From: Bacteroidota bacterium
Lineage (GTDB): Bacteria; Bacteroidota; Bacteroidia; AKYH767-A; 2013-40CM-41-45
Assembly (NCBI GenBank): GCA_016721305.1
Contig: JADKIH010000023.1
Coordinates: forward strand, 1-64,000
DNA: 64,000 nucleotides
Direction of reading: 5' to 3'
The translations under genes were made by a program, and so were the position numbers. The notes beneath the pieces were generated by a model that ran no database searches, was not told the DNA's origin, and saw only the letters and a program-made list of their open reading frames with translations. This document shows, one piece after another, positions 1-9,248 of the stretch. Position 1 is the first letter of the stretch. Every line of letters begins with the position of its first letter.

Positions 1-1932
1 ACGAGGTAAATTCCTGCGGGGAGAGACGATACGTTTACTTGATTGAACGAAGCGTGCGTGTTTGTTTGAAGTACTTCTTGTCCGAGGACGTTGCTGATTG
101 AAATAGAATTTACGATGGAAGGTGAATTGATATTCAACACATCGGTTGCGGGGTTTGGAAAGAATTGGATGGCGGCAGCGGTGATTGATTCGATGCCGTT
201 GGGGTTACTGGTGACATTGAGCGTGTAATCTTCTGTCTGACCGTAACCGGAGCTGACGAGGCAGGGGCTTGTGGTGTAATCGAGGTAGTTTTTTATAACG
301 CGCATCGTTGTTTGACCAACGAGTGCAGACGATGGAACAGTGATGGTTCCGCTTGTGTGAATCGTGTCGAGTCCGGTAGAGTTGGTGATGCTGCCCATAT
401 CATATACTTCATCGACATCGCTGAAAGTGCCGTCTTGATTCCAGTCGATATACACTCTGAAAAAGTCGTCGAATACACCGCCTGTGTTTCCCTGGAATGT
501 GGCTGTGTAGCTTGAATCGATTTCGACGTTACCGATGATATTTGTAAAGTCTTCGTAATCTAAAATGCTCGACACAGATGAAACATTATTGATATCGGCC
601 ATATTGACGAGTGTAATTGGTTCGATGCTCGTATTAACGTTAGAAGGATTGCAATATGTATCGGTCAAGTTTACAGTAAAGCTGCAGGTGTTTAAAACAG
701 TACCGTTCGTGTCGACCAGATTGTGAACGACTAATGTTGTTCCGATCGGGAACAATGAGCCGGATGGCAATCCTGATGCTAAGACAAGACTTGCATTCGG
801 ATGAGCAGCACACGTTGTTGAAATGGAATAGTTGATGGCTTTAGGGCCGGTGAGGCTTACATCGTAGATGTCTTGCGGACAAGTGATATAACAATCTGAA
901 ATTAATGAATCGTCGAGGTTAACGATCCATCCCGAAGCGAAGAAGGCAAACTGATTATCCCATCCGCAAACAAAATTTCCGTCGGGAGAAATAGCGATGG
1001 CTGTTCCTAACAAACCATCAGTTGTAGGAATAGAAGTAATACCATGCGTAGCCAATACATTTCTCAGGAAAACAGGTTGCGTGCCGAGAAGGATGATAGA
1101 TAATGGCATCGCGAACGATGTTTGGAAAAGTGATTTGACAATAGCCGACAGCAATACCGTTATCCGAAATGCTCGTAAACGTTGCCATATCATAACCGAC
1201 CGGAACTGCGAAAGCTGTGTATGTGTTCGAAGTGAGATCATAGATAAATGGAACATTATCGCGATCACCAACCATTACATTTGAATTATTGATAGCGCTA
1301 ACCTGATTGACCGTTGATAAAGTTGGCAATGCACTTGGAACAGAATTTATCACCGATCCCGTCGTCATATACGCCGGAACTCTCAACGTACCCGAAGGTT
1401 GCGGATCGTACCAGCCACCGATGATGCCCGAGTTATTTATGCAGTAACCCGCGCTGTATTCATTAGCCGGATCAGCAATTTCTTCGATTGTACTAGCGGG
1501 AACATTGTACAAGAACGCCTGACTGTTGCAGCAGTCGATCGACATTTGTCCGGTGATATATTCTCCATTTTCCGAAATCTGCGCGTTACTCACGCTCGCC
1601 TGATCAGTTGCACCGGGAAAATATCCCATTGCATGCCACACACCATTTTTTTCGTATGCCGGCTGATCGAGAGTTGTGCTATTGATAACGATTGGCATTG
1701 TACCAATCAGATCGCCATAATTATTAATTCCGGTGAGCGAAGTCGCAGGAGTATCCATTGGCGTCACCGAGTCGTTTAAAAAAGAGTAAACCCCTCCGCG
1801 CTGAACTGCATTTCCCGAATCATTAATATCGTACAGCGACGTACCGAAACCGGAGAGGTAACGCAACTCCACCTGCGCAGAGGCAGTTTGGAAACAAAGG
1901 AATAGTAGAATCAGTTGGTAGATTTTTTTCAT
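1..1932 (-). CDS. T9SS-sorted secreted HAF-repeat/GEVED protein, partial and frameshifted
   Basis: Reads leftward and leaves the window at base 1. I start it at the ATG at 1932, where a signal peptide (MKKIYQLILLFLCF...SAQ) begins; the longer upstream frame is repeat-derived. The first 280 residues hold repeats of the form INNxGxxxG / ISDNGIAVGY followed by an AFLY-like strand, as in HAF-type beta-propellers. The frame is broken near 1090; one surplus base restores it. The next frame continues with CGWDNQFAFFASGW, a GEVED-like domain (VYIDWNQDGTFSD, then GYGQTEDYT) and a T9SS type A tail ending VSSLPAGIYLV at the window edge. Probably exported and surface-attached or released. Function unknown. 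The shift may be a sequencing error, because both halves remain conserved. Confidence 0.75.
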
Positions 1933-1953
1933 AGGGGAGTTTTGAGGTTGGGG

Positions 1954-1961
1954 CAAAAGTA
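1954..1961 (-). promoter_or_regulatory. Bacteroidota -7 promoter box (TACTTTTG)
   Basis: On the minus strand this reads TACTTTTG followed by CCCC, an exact match to the Bacteroidota -7 consensus TAnnTTTG, 21 bases before the ATG at 1932. A clear -33 TTTG box was not seen. The GCAGAAA repeat lies just upstream of it. Confidence 0.45.
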
Positions 1962-1991
1962 GTGATAATTTTTGGTGAGGGGGGCTGTGTT

Positions 1992-2192
1992 TGTTTCCCG
2001 CAGAATGCGCAGAAATTTCGCAGAAATCGCTGAAAGAGTTTCCCACCCCCAAGGGGGCAGGCTCCAAGCACAGAAATACTCTTGTGAAACTTGTGGCGCT
2101 CGTGTTCTTGTGGTGAAAAAAACTAAGTGGTCTTATTGTGAACTAAGTGAACGTTGCTTGCCCGCTGTGGCGGGTGGTGAAAAAAACACAAA
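1992..2192 (+). repeat. Composite intergenic repeat A-I-B
   Basis: Three repeat families in a row. A (1992-2045) contains tttcccgcag and several gcagaaat units. I (2040-2080) contains aagggggcaggctccaagca. B (2081-2124) contains cttgtggcgctcgtgttc and ends ttgtggtgaaaaa. The tail to 2192 holds actaagtg words. The same order occurs in reverse complement at 4839-4980. Confidence 0.8.
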
Positions 2193-2227
2193 GAAAATCA
2201 AAGAAAGCTTCCTACTTTTATCGCCAC

Positions 2228-3258
2228 ATGAAAAAGAAAGTCCTCATCATCTATACCGGCGGTACAATCGGAATGGTACGCGATCATAAGACACGCACGT
2301 TAGTGCCGTTTAACTTTAAGGCGATTACCGATCAGATTCCAGAGTTGAGGCATTTGAATTGTAATATTTCGTTTCATTCTTCGCATCGTCCTATGGATTC
2401 GTCGAATGTGCAGCCTTCGTTTTGGGAAGAGCTGGCGACGATAGTAGAGAAGAAGTACAAGACGTACGACGGTTTTGTGATTTTGCATGGAACGGATACG
2501 ATGGCGTACACGGCGTCGGCGCTGAGTTATATGCTGGAGAATTTGGGTAAGCCTGTGATTCTGACAGGATCGCAATTGCCGTTGGGTGTGATTCGTACCG
2601 ATGCGAAGAGGAATTTGATCACGGCGATAGAGATTGCGGCATCGACGACAATTGTTCCGGAAGTGTGCGTGTATTTCAATTCGCAATTGTTCAGAGGAAA
2701 TCGCGTGGAGAAATTTACGTCGAGTAAGTTTGATGCGTTTCACTCGTTGAATTATCCGGTGTTGGCGGAGGCGGGCGTGGAGATGGTTTTTGATCACCGT
2801 GCGATTGCGTTGAAGCCGAGAAAAAAATTAGTTGTTCATCGCGGGTTTAGTAAAGACGTAGCGATACTGAAAATATTTCCGGGGTTGACAGCGGAGGTGA
2901 TAGAGGCAATTGGTTCGACCAAAGGATTGCGCGGATTGATTATTGAAACATTCGGTAGCGGCAATGCACCAACGACGCACAAGTTTTGGGAGCGATAGAG
3001 AAGTTGATTAAGAAGGGAATTATTGTGTTGAATGTTTCGCAGTGCTCGGGGGGAATGGTGAATCAGACGAAGTATGAAACGGGCTTGGGCTTGCAGAATA
3101 TCGGCGTTATTAGCGGAGGCGATATGACGACGGAGGCGGCGGTGACGAAGATGATGTTTTTGTTGGAGCGCTTTAGTTCGAAGAGGGAAGTGGTGAGTGG
3201 GTTGACTTCGGATTTGGCGGGGGGCTTTAGCGGAATGAGTTTTGTTTCCCGCAGATGA
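2228..3258 (+). CDS. ansA: Type I L-asparaginase (AnsA-like), frameshifted
   Basis: Hydrolyses L-asparagine to aspartate and ammonia; no signal peptide is visible, so it is the cytoplasmic type I kind. The start at 2228 (MKKKVLIIYTGGTIGMV) puts the catalytic TGGTIG motif at the N-terminus. The second signature HGTDTMAYTASALSYML and the LTGSQLP segment follow. The frame breaks at the TTTT run at 2984-2987: one more T joins ...TTHKF to LGAIEKLIKKGIIVLNVSQC, which carries on the family sequence to ISGGDMTTEAAVTKMMFLL. The total of about 343 residues is normal. The last residues (FVSRR) are read out of a GCAGAAA repeat, and a run of six G near 3219 could hide an earlier stop. The gene converges on dusB. 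Function confident; frameshift probably artefactual. Confidence 0.88.
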
Positions 3259-3330
3259 CGCAGAAATTTCGCAGATAGCGCGAAAGAGTTTCCCCCCCCA
3301 AGTGAGAAGGCTCCAAGACGGAAAGGGTAC
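3242..3330 (+). repeat. Repeat A followed by repeat I
   Basis: tttcccgcag, gacgcagaaatttcgcag and related units, then an imperfect copy of the family I core (aaggctccaag). It starts inside the last codons of the asparaginase frame. The rest of the 3259-3603 gap shows no gene on either strand. Confidence 0.7.
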
Positions 3331-3603
3331 TAAACGGCGGTTGGCGCAATTTTATTCCGGCTCGCAGATAGCACGGAAATGATAGGTTTTCCCACTGAAA
3401 TCACGGATTGCAGGATCGTTAGTTTTATTTTAAACGACTTCTTCCGTTTTTGTTTCGCTTTCAAATAAGTAGATTAACAGCATCTTCCGGATCATTAAAT
3501 TTTATCAACTAGTTTTAATTTTTCGTCAAATCGCGATGAGGTCGGGAGGGCGGTGTTTGGGACTCTTTTACGGCTTGGTTGCGCCTGTTTCTACTCATAG
3601 AGC

Positions 3604-4770
3604 TTAGCAAGATCGAAGTCGAGTATCATTTTTCGCCTCGAACTTCCGGATTTTTCTGCCCGGAAATTTTGGGAGTAACCATTTAACAAAGATCGGTTTA
3701 TAAAAGAAGGGGGTTTTATTTAATAGTTTCACCCCAAGGGCAGGCTCCAAGCACGAAATCTCGAACGCGCTCTGCTTTTGAAAAAAATTAGCAACTAGGT
3801 ACCGCTCGAGTACTTCCGCTAACACAGCAAGTACATCTTCCTCTGTCGGCAAGGTAACCATCCGCATACGGTAATCTTTAAAATGATCGAGACCTTTGAA
3901 GTAGTTGGCGTAATGTCGGCGCATTTCGAAGATGCCGAGTTTAGGGCCTTTCCACTCGATGGATTTGCGTAAGTGAATGCGACAATTTTCTACACGTTGT
4001 TCGATTGTAGGTGCAGCGAGTTTTTCTCCGGTCGCTAAAAAATGTTTGATCTCGTTAAAGATCCACGGATAGCCGATGCTGGCGCGGCCGATCATCACAC
4101 CATCGACGCCGAAACGATTTTTCATCTCGAGCGCTTTTTCGGGTGAGTCGACATCGCCGTTTCCGAAGATGGGAATTTTGATACGCGGATTATTTTTCAC
4201 GGCACCGATGAGATCCCATTCGGCCGGACCTTTATACATTTGTTTACGCGTACGACCGTGAATCGTGAGTGCGCTGATGCCGATGTCTTGCAATCGCTCG
4301 GCAACATCGACGATATTTTTTGTTTTGTCGTCCCAGCCTAAGCGAGTCTTTACGGTAACGGGAAGCTTTACTGCTTTCACAATTTCTTCCGTCATCGACA
4401 CCATTTTCGGAATGTCCTGAAGAAGTGCTGCGCCCGCGCCTTTGCAAGCAACAGCTTTCACCGGGCAACCATAGTTGATGTCGATCAGATCAGGTTGTGC
4501 TTGTTCGGCGATGATCGCAGCTTCGCGCATGTGATCAATTTCGCCGCCGAAGAGTTGGATACCGATTGGGCGTTCGTATTCGAATATGTCGAGCTTCATC
4601 CGACTTTTGGCTGCATCGCGGATGAGACCTTCGGAAGAGATAAATTCGGTATACATCATATCTGCTCCGTTTTGCTTACACACAAAACGAAACGGCGGGT
4701 CGCTCACGTCCTCCATAGGAGCCAGCAACAGCGGAAAATCGCCCAGATTGACATTACCAATTTTTACCAT
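3604..4770 (-). CDS. dusB: tRNA-dihydrouridine synthase (DusB family) with repeat-derived C-terminal tail
   Basis: An FMN enzyme that reduces specific uridines in tRNA D-loops. The N-terminal LLLAPMEDVSDPPFR is the family signature. INYGCPVKAVACKGAGAALL contains the catalytic Cys of the Dus family (NxGCP). TVKTRLGWDD, LTIHGRTRKQMYKG, IPIFGNGDVDSPEKA and GVMIGRASIGYPWIF are the expected TIM-barrel motifs. Homologues end near residue 328. Here 60 more residues follow, encoded partly by repeat family I at 3725-3765 (giving SCLEPALGV), so the tail is likely a recent extension of the frame and not a functional domain. The start ATG at 4770 is well placed. It converges with the asparaginase gene. 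Confidence 0.93.
   Translation of the reverse strand: MVKIGNVNLGDFPLLLAPMEDVSDPPFRFVCKQNGADMMYTEFISSEGLIRDAAKSRMKLDIFEYERPIGIQLFGGEIDHMREAAIIAEQAQPDLIDINYGCPVKAVACKGAGAALLQDIPKMVSMTEEIVKAVKLPVTVKTRLGWDDKTKNIVDVAERLQDIGISALTIHGRTRKQMYKGPAEWDLIGAVKNNPRIKIPIFGNGDVDSPEKALEMKNRFGVDGVMIGRASIGYPWIFNEIKHFLATGEKLAAPTIEQRVENCRIHLRKSIEWKGPKLGIFEMRRHYANYFKGLDHFKDYRMRMVTLPTEEDVLAVLAEVLERYLVANFFQKQSAFEISCLEPALGVKLLNKTPFFYKPIFVKWLLPKFPGRKIRKFEAKNDTRLRSC
3725..3765 (+). repeat. Repeat I copy inside the 3' end of dusB
   Basis: Contains the family I core caccccaagggcaggctcc followed by aagcacgaaa. Other copies are at 2040-2080, 3290-3320, 4895-4925, 28931-28960 and 43610-43650. This is the only clear copy lying wholly inside a reading frame. 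Confidence 0.65.
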
Positions 4771-4838
4771 TTGATGTTTAAAAGTGCAATTATAGTATCA
4801 TTTAGTGGTTATAGATCATATAAAAGGTGTCGTAAGCT

Positions 4839-4980
4839 GTTTTTTTTTCACCACGAGAACACGAGCGCCACAAGTTTCACGAGAAAATTTCCGTTTTTGG
4901 AGCATGGCCCTTTTTGGGAGGGAAACTTCAATTAACATTTCTGCGATTTCTGCTTATTTCTGCGCTTTCTGCGGGAAACA
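4839..4980 (-). repeat. Composite repeat A-I-B, inverted copy
   Basis: On the + strand the order is B', I', A': caccacgagaacacgagc, then ttggagcatggccc, then atttctgcg units ending tttctgcgggaaac. The reverse complement matches 1992-2124 closely. Both copies share gaaacttgtggcgctcgtg, a variant not used by the other B copies in the window. It lies between dusB (starting leftward at 4770) and the CPBP gene (starting rightward at 5038). Confidence 0.75.
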
Positions 4981-5003
4981 CCTTACACTAACCCCAAAAC
5001 CCC

Positions 5004-5011
5004 TATTTTCG
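5004..5011 (+). promoter_or_regulatory. -7-like promoter box (TATTTTCG)
   Basis: TATTTTCG followed by CCCC, 27 bases before the ATG at 5038. It differs from TAnnTTTG at one base. The same octamer occurs before the gene at 9249. Confidence 0.35.
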
Positions 5012-5037
5012 CCCCACAAAAGTAAACCAAATTAAGC

Positions 5038-5964
5038 ATGAAGGCAATCTGGGCCGAAAACACGCCATATTCGAAGTTTTTGATCTCCGTAGGAGTCATT
5101 TTATTATCGGCCGTGGCCTTTACCTTTATCAGTGTAGCCATCGCGACAACCATGTTCGGCATCAGCATGACGGAGATGGAGACGATGATGTCGGATTTAT
5201 CGTCACCGGAGTCGTTGAATCTGATGCGCATAGTTCAGACACTTTCCTCGATCGGAACATTTGTAGTGCCGCCGTTTATTCTTGCTTATTTGTTCGACGG
5301 CCACGTAGCAAAATATCTTTCGCTCGACAAGAAGTCGAAGTTCGCTTCGTATTTGTTGGTGATTGGCGTGATGATATTGGCGACACCGTTCATTAATTTT
5401 TTAGGAGAGTTGAATTCGCACATGCATTTACCGTCGTCGATGAAATTCATTGAAGACTGGATGCGCGCATCGGAAGACAAGGCTGCGAAGATCACCGAGG
5501 AGTTTATGAAAATGCATTCGTGGAAGGCGCTATTGTTTAATCTCTTCATGGTTGCTTTGATCCCTGCGTTAGGCGAAGAATTAGTTTTCCGCGGCATTGT
5601 CCAAAAAATATTTTCGCAGTGGTTAAAGAACAAGCACGTCGGCATTTGGCTTTCGGCATTTTTATTCAGCGCGATGCACATGCAGTTTTACGGATTTCTG
5701 CCGCGAATGATATTAGGCGGAATGCTCGGTTACTTACTGGTATGGAGCGGAAGTTTATGGTTACCGATACTTGCCCACTTCGTCAACAACGCCGGCGCGG
5801 TGATATTTACCTACATGTACTCCCACGGCCAAACCACGATGGATCCCGACAAAATCGGCGCCGAGAACGATTACATGTCGGTAGTAGTGAGTGTAGCCGT
5901 TATTGTCATCATTTTCGCGATAATCTACCGGAACGAGAGTCAGAATCGATTGCAGGAAGGGTGA
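5038..5964 (+). CDS. CPBP-family intramembrane metalloprotease
   Basis: A CAAX-prenyl-protease/bacteriocin-processing-like (CPBP/Abi) membrane protein of 308 residues. The family signatures are visible: ALGEELVFRGIVQ holds the paired Glu and downstream Arg, FSAMHMQFYGFLPRMILGG holds the second-motif His, and PILAHFVNNAGAV holds the third-motif His and Asn. Hydrophobic spans occur near residues 12-40, 65-90, 100-118, 170-190, 205-270 and 285-302. The start is the first ATG after a promoter-like TATTTTCG. Substrate unknown; relatives act in protein processing, immunity or stress. A tRNA-Ser follows 27 bases after the stop. Confidence 0.88.
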   Translation: MKAIWAENTPYSKFLISVGVILLSAVAFTFISVAIATTMFGISMTEMETMMSDLSSPESLNLMRIVQTLSSIGTFVVPPFILAYLFDGHVAKYLSLDKKSKFASYLLVIGVMILATPFINFLGELNSHMHLPSSMKFIEDWMRASEDKAAKITEEFMKMHSWKALLFNLFMVALIPALGEELVFRGIVQKIFSQWLKNKHVGIWLSAFLFSAMHMQFYGFLPRMILGGMLGYLLVWSGSLWLPILAHFVNNAGAVIFTYMYSHGQTTMDPDKIGAENDYMSVVVSVAVIVIIFAIIYRNESQNRLQEG

Positions 5965-5991
5965 GGAATGTTATCTTTGCCATCCGTTTTT

Positions 5992-6078
5992 GGAGAGGTG
6001 TCCGAGTGGTTTAAGGAGCAAGCCTGGAAAGTTTGTATGTGGGAAACTGCATCGGGGGTTCGAATCCCTTCCTCTCCG
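5992..6078 (+). tRNA. tRNA-Ser (anticodon GGA)
   Basis: The acceptor arm GGAGAGG pairs with CCTCTCC (6071-6077), with discriminator G at 6078. The anticodon stem CAAGC/GTTTG encloses the loop CTGGAAA, giving anticodon GGA (serine, UCC/UCU). The long variable arm expected of tRNA-Ser lies between the anticodon stem and the T-arm GGGGGTTCGAATCCC. CCA is not encoded. Bases from 6060 on are duplicated at 8793. Confidence 0.93.
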
Positions 6079-6224
6079 CAACAAGCAGTGCGGGTACCGA
6101 AAAGAGATAACGGTGACAGAGCCATCTGTTCACTCGCACTCAGACTAGTACTCGCACTTTTTTTATTTGGAGAAGTAACAAGCACCGCCGCCTTCGACAG
6201 GCTCAGGCTCCAGACTTCGACAAG
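6060..6224 (+). repeat. 165-bp direct repeat, left copy (starts in tRNA-Ser 3' end)
   Basis: Starts at tcgaatcccttcctctcc in the T-arm and acceptor of tRNA-Ser, and runs through gtgcgggtaccgaaaagag and cactcgcactcagactag to the REP-like ccttcgacaggctcagg. It matches 8793-8956 except for about one substitution and one base in a T run. The layout resembles an attachment site formed at a tRNA 3' end. Confidence 0.9.
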
Positions 6225-6295
6225 CTCAGGCTCCGGACATAGATAAGCCTACATACGACGAAAAGCAAAACTGCAAAATTGTAAAGCCGGCTCCA

Positions 6296-6376
6296 TGACG
6301 CTGGGCGGAATGTTAAGCGGATATATTTCGCAGTTGCAATACTTTCGTAGTCGAGCGTCATTCCGCCCGGAATTGG
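6296..6376 (+). repeat. 81-bp inverted repeat, left end of the RAYT unit
   Basis: Begins tgacgctgggcggaatg and ends cattccgcccggaattgg. Its reverse complement matches 7106-7186 at 75 of 81 positions by eye. The two copies bracket the transposase gene and face each other. Confidence 0.88.
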
Positions 6377-6470
6377 CTTCGACAGGCTCAGCCACCAGGC
6401 TTCGACAGGCTCAGCCACCGGGCATCGGCAAACTCAGCTACCAGGCTTCGACAAGCTCTGCCACCACTAT
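6377..6470 (+). repeat. REP-like family F cluster
   Basis: Four near-copies in tandem of a 20-bp unit of the type cttcgacaggctcagccacc, next to the left inverted repeat of the transposase. Other copies are at 6190-6235, 8919-8958, 9009-9085, 31498-31517 and 43506-43530. Confidence 0.75.
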
Positions 6471-7027
6471 AGCAAGCTATGCAAATTCAAAACCGAAACC
6501 TTCACCGGTCCGGGATCGCCGGCATAATCGCGGGCGCTGCTGTATTCGTAATGTTCGGGTCGTGAAACAAGTCCGGCTTCGACGGGATTATAATGGATGT
6601 AATTAATTTTCGAAAAAGTAAACTTCCCGCCATAGAGTTCTTCAGCGTGATTGTTGTACTGCCATACCTGGTGAATTGATTTTTTCTTTTGCTTATCGCC
6701 GCCGACACGAAAAACATCTAATAAGCGATCTCTTCGACTTTCGATTCCGTTTTTGTATTCTTTGATAAGGGCACTGCTCGTGTATTTTTTAAAATCGCGA
6801 ATGATGTCGCTAAGATTTCCAACACTTGCCCGACAAGCAAGATGAATATGGCTCGACATAATTACATACGCAAAAATCTCGAGACCTTTTTTATCGACGC
6901 AGTAATTCAAGCTATCACAAATGATGTCTTTATGTTCTTTGCGCATGAGAGCATCGACCCAGTTAACCGTAGTTGGAGTAAGAAAGTAAGCAGCGTCTTG
7001 TTTGTGAATTTGAAAAGCGTGAGGCAT
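6467..7027 (-). CDS. REP-associated tyrosine transposase (RAYT; Y1_Tnp/IS200-like)
   Basis: A single-strand transposase of the HUH/Y1 family, about 187 residues from the ATG at 7027 (MPHAFQIHKQDAAYFLT). SSHIHLACRAS carries the HxH metal-binding pair. Downstream, the YIHYNPVEAGLV and YSSARDYAG segments are typical of RAYTs. The gene sits inside two 81-bp inverted repeats and beside a cluster of REP-like units, as RAYT genes usually do. The family is known to recognise REP hairpins at the DNA level; which of the nearby repeats this one uses is inference. An upstream TTG or ATG (7066) would add 13 residues without family similarity. Confidence 0.92.
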   Translation of the reverse strand: MPHAFQIHKQDAAYFLTPTTVNWVDALMRKEHKDIICDSLNYCVDKKGLEIFAYVIMSSHIHLACRASVGNLSDIIRDFKKYTSSALIKEYKNGIESRRDRLLDVFRVGGDKQKKKSIHQVWQYNNHAEELYGGKFTFSKINYIHYNPVEAGLVSRPEHYEYSSARDYAGDPGPVKVSVLNLHSLL

Positions 7028-7105
7028 GCTGCAAAAATAAATTGTGTGCAGTGGGGTTGCAACCAATGTATGATGGATAGTTTATGCGGAAGTTTTGGCT
7101 GCGTA

Positions 7106-7186
7106 CCAATTCCGGGCGGAATGACGCTCGACAGCGAAAGCATTGCAACTGCGAAATAAATCCGCTTAACATTCCACCGAGCGTCA
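7106..7186 (-). repeat. 81-bp inverted repeat, right end of the RAYT unit
   Basis: Begins ccaattccgggcggaatg on the + strand; reverse complement of 6296-6376 with about six differences. A short related fragment (gtaccaattccgcc) occurs again at 9171-9185. Confidence 0.88.
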
Positions 7187-7367
7187 GAGAGCTTGCACGG
7201 CATTTAAGCAAGGTGGCAAAGCTTTTTCTAGAACAAATGAATTCTGTATAACATTCCGTAAAGCTTCCTGTGCGTTAGTATTGTTTAGAGATTAAAAATT
7301 TACTACATTTATATTTCTCGAAAGCTCTGAAAATCCGGAGAATTTAAATATTTTTATTTTGAAGAGA

Positions 7368-8683
7368 ATGAAACGACTTATCCTCATTTTAGTGATGCTT
7401 CCTCTCTTTTCCTTTTCACAAGGCATAGACAATTTATGGATGATGGGATATGAAAATTTTTCCGGCCCTCCGTTTGGTGGAATCAATTTAGATTTTTCTT
7501 CCGGAGCTCCTGTTATTAGTTATCATCTACGACAAATAAATTATGGTGATATATCTGTAACGATTTGTGACTCGACAGGAAACTTCTTATTCACAACAAA
7601 TGGAGTATATCTTACAAACTCGACAGGTGATACGATGCTAAATGGTTCCGGGCTTAGTCCAAGTTATTATACAACAGCTGTAGCCGATTATGGATTATAT
7701 GTTCCGCAAACAGCCCTTGCAATTCCGGATCCGGCAAGTTCAACGAAATATTACCTGTTTCACAATACGGTTGACGACTCAGTAGCTTATGCGTATAAAA
7801 TGTATTATTCTAAAATCGACATGACGCTTGATGGAGGTTTAGGTGCAGTGACTAATAAGAACATTGTACTGATGAATGATACGCTTTTGCCGGGAAGACT
7901 CACAGCAACTCGGCATGGAAATGGGAGAGATTGGTGGGTCGTGTTTCACGAAGCTCATACAAACCGATACTATATATACTTGGTAGACCCTTCAGGCGTT
8001 CATTTACATTCTACACAAAATATTGGCGTTAACATGATTTTTGATAATGGTCAATTTTGCTTTTCACCGGACGGTAACCGTTTTGCAGAATACGGAGCAG
8101 CAAATGATTTAGACATCATGGATTTTGATCGTTGCAGTGGTGTTTTTAGTAATTGTATTCATGTTGGAATAAACGATAGTGCAGCAGGAGCCGGAATAGC
8201 ATTTTCGCCCAATTCTAATGTTTTGTATGCATCATCGACATCGTACGTTTATCAATTTGACTTAACAGCTTCAAATATTCCTTCAACAAAAACAACGGTA
8301 GCGGTATATGATACCTTTTATTCACCAATCTATCCATTTGCAACGACCTTTTATCTTGAACAATTGGCGCCGGCTGGTAAAATCTATATTAATTGTACGA
8401 ATGGTACTATGGATAAATAGAAGGATATCAGATAGAAACATGTCGGTGAATCTATTCCCAAACCCTGCCCGAGAAAAAAATATATGCATCATTCACTCTT
8501 GATGAAACTCCCACGAAATGGAAGATTTACAATGCTATTGGAGAAAAGTGTTCTGTTTCTTCGAGCGTTCTCAATCGAGGAGAGTATATTGAGTTTGATT
8601 TGTCAGTTTTACCTGTGGGAATTTACTTTGTTGAATTTGATTTCAAGAATCAGAAAGTGGTGAAGAAGTTGGTAAGGGAATAG
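7368..8683 (+). CDS. T9SS-sorted secreted protein, frameshifted
   Basis: Starts at the ATG at 7368 with a signal peptide (MKRLILILVMLPLFSFSQ). The body resembles two-domain propeller-like surface proteins (GNFLFTTNGVYL, FSPDGNRFAEYG, AFSPNSNVLYASS). The main frame stops at 8420. Two other frames then supply RNMSVNLFPNPARE and KWKIYNAIGEK...LSVLPVGIYFVEF...KKLVRE, which is a T9SS type A sorting domain ending at the TAG at 8681-8683. At least two indels between about 8405 and 8470 are needed to join them. The gene lies within the segment bounded by the tRNA-derived direct repeats, so it may be imported cargo. Function unknown. Confidence 0.7.
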
Positions 8684-8792
8684 TTTCTTCCTCCAAAAGG
8701 TGAGAGTGAAATACTGGACAGAATGTTTCACTGTTGTTTCACCGCCACTCAATAATTAGATGCAAACAATTGATATACAGGGATGAATGTTC

Positions 8793-8956
8793 TCGAATCC
8801 CTTCCTCTCCGCAACAAGCAGTGCGGGTACCGAAAAGAGATAACGGTGATAGAGCCATCTGTTCACTCGCACTCAGACTAGTACTCGCACTTTTTTATTT
8901 GGAGAAGTAACAAGCACCGCCGCCTTCGACAGGCTCAGGCTCCAGACTTCGACAAG
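8793..8956 (+). repeat. 164-bp direct repeat, right copy
   Basis: Near-identical to 6060-6224, including 19 bases of the tRNA-Ser 3' end but no other tRNA part. Followed by further family F units, including inverted ones up to 9085 (cctgagcttgtcgaaggc), so 8919-9085 can fold back on itself. No gene was seen in 8684-9248. Confidence 0.9.
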
Positions 8957-9222
8957 GCTCGGAAATAAATTATCACCACTTTCTTTTAATACACTTCTTC
9001 GCTTAAGTTCTTCGACAAGTTCGGCTTCCGGCAAAAAGCAAGCTCTTGAAATTCTTCCGGAGCCTGAGCTTGTCGAAGGCGGGGGTAATTACTTTTATGC
9101 TATAGCAAAGTACTGTGTTATTTTAAAGAACAACCTGCTTAGTAATTTTAGCAAATGTACTTTTGGTGTCGTACCAATTCCGCCTAGCTGATGCCGGATC
9201 TTGTTTATCGCGACCATTTTTT

Positions 9223-9230
9223 TATTTTCG
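9223..9230 (+). promoter_or_regulatory. -7-like promoter box (TATTTTCG)
   Basis: The octamer TATTTTCG also seen at 5004-5011, here 19 bases before the ATG at 9249. Confidence 0.35.
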
Positions 9231-9248
9231 CATCAAATCACACACAGA

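Noticed and set aside
5619..6246. Plus-strand frames running through the CPBP 3' end and the tRNA
   Set aside because: They overlap the CPBP gene in another phase or translate the tRNA-Ser itself.
6060..8956. Complete integrative element with its own integrase
   Set aside because: No tyrosine or serine recombinase is encoded between the direct repeats; only the RAYT is present.
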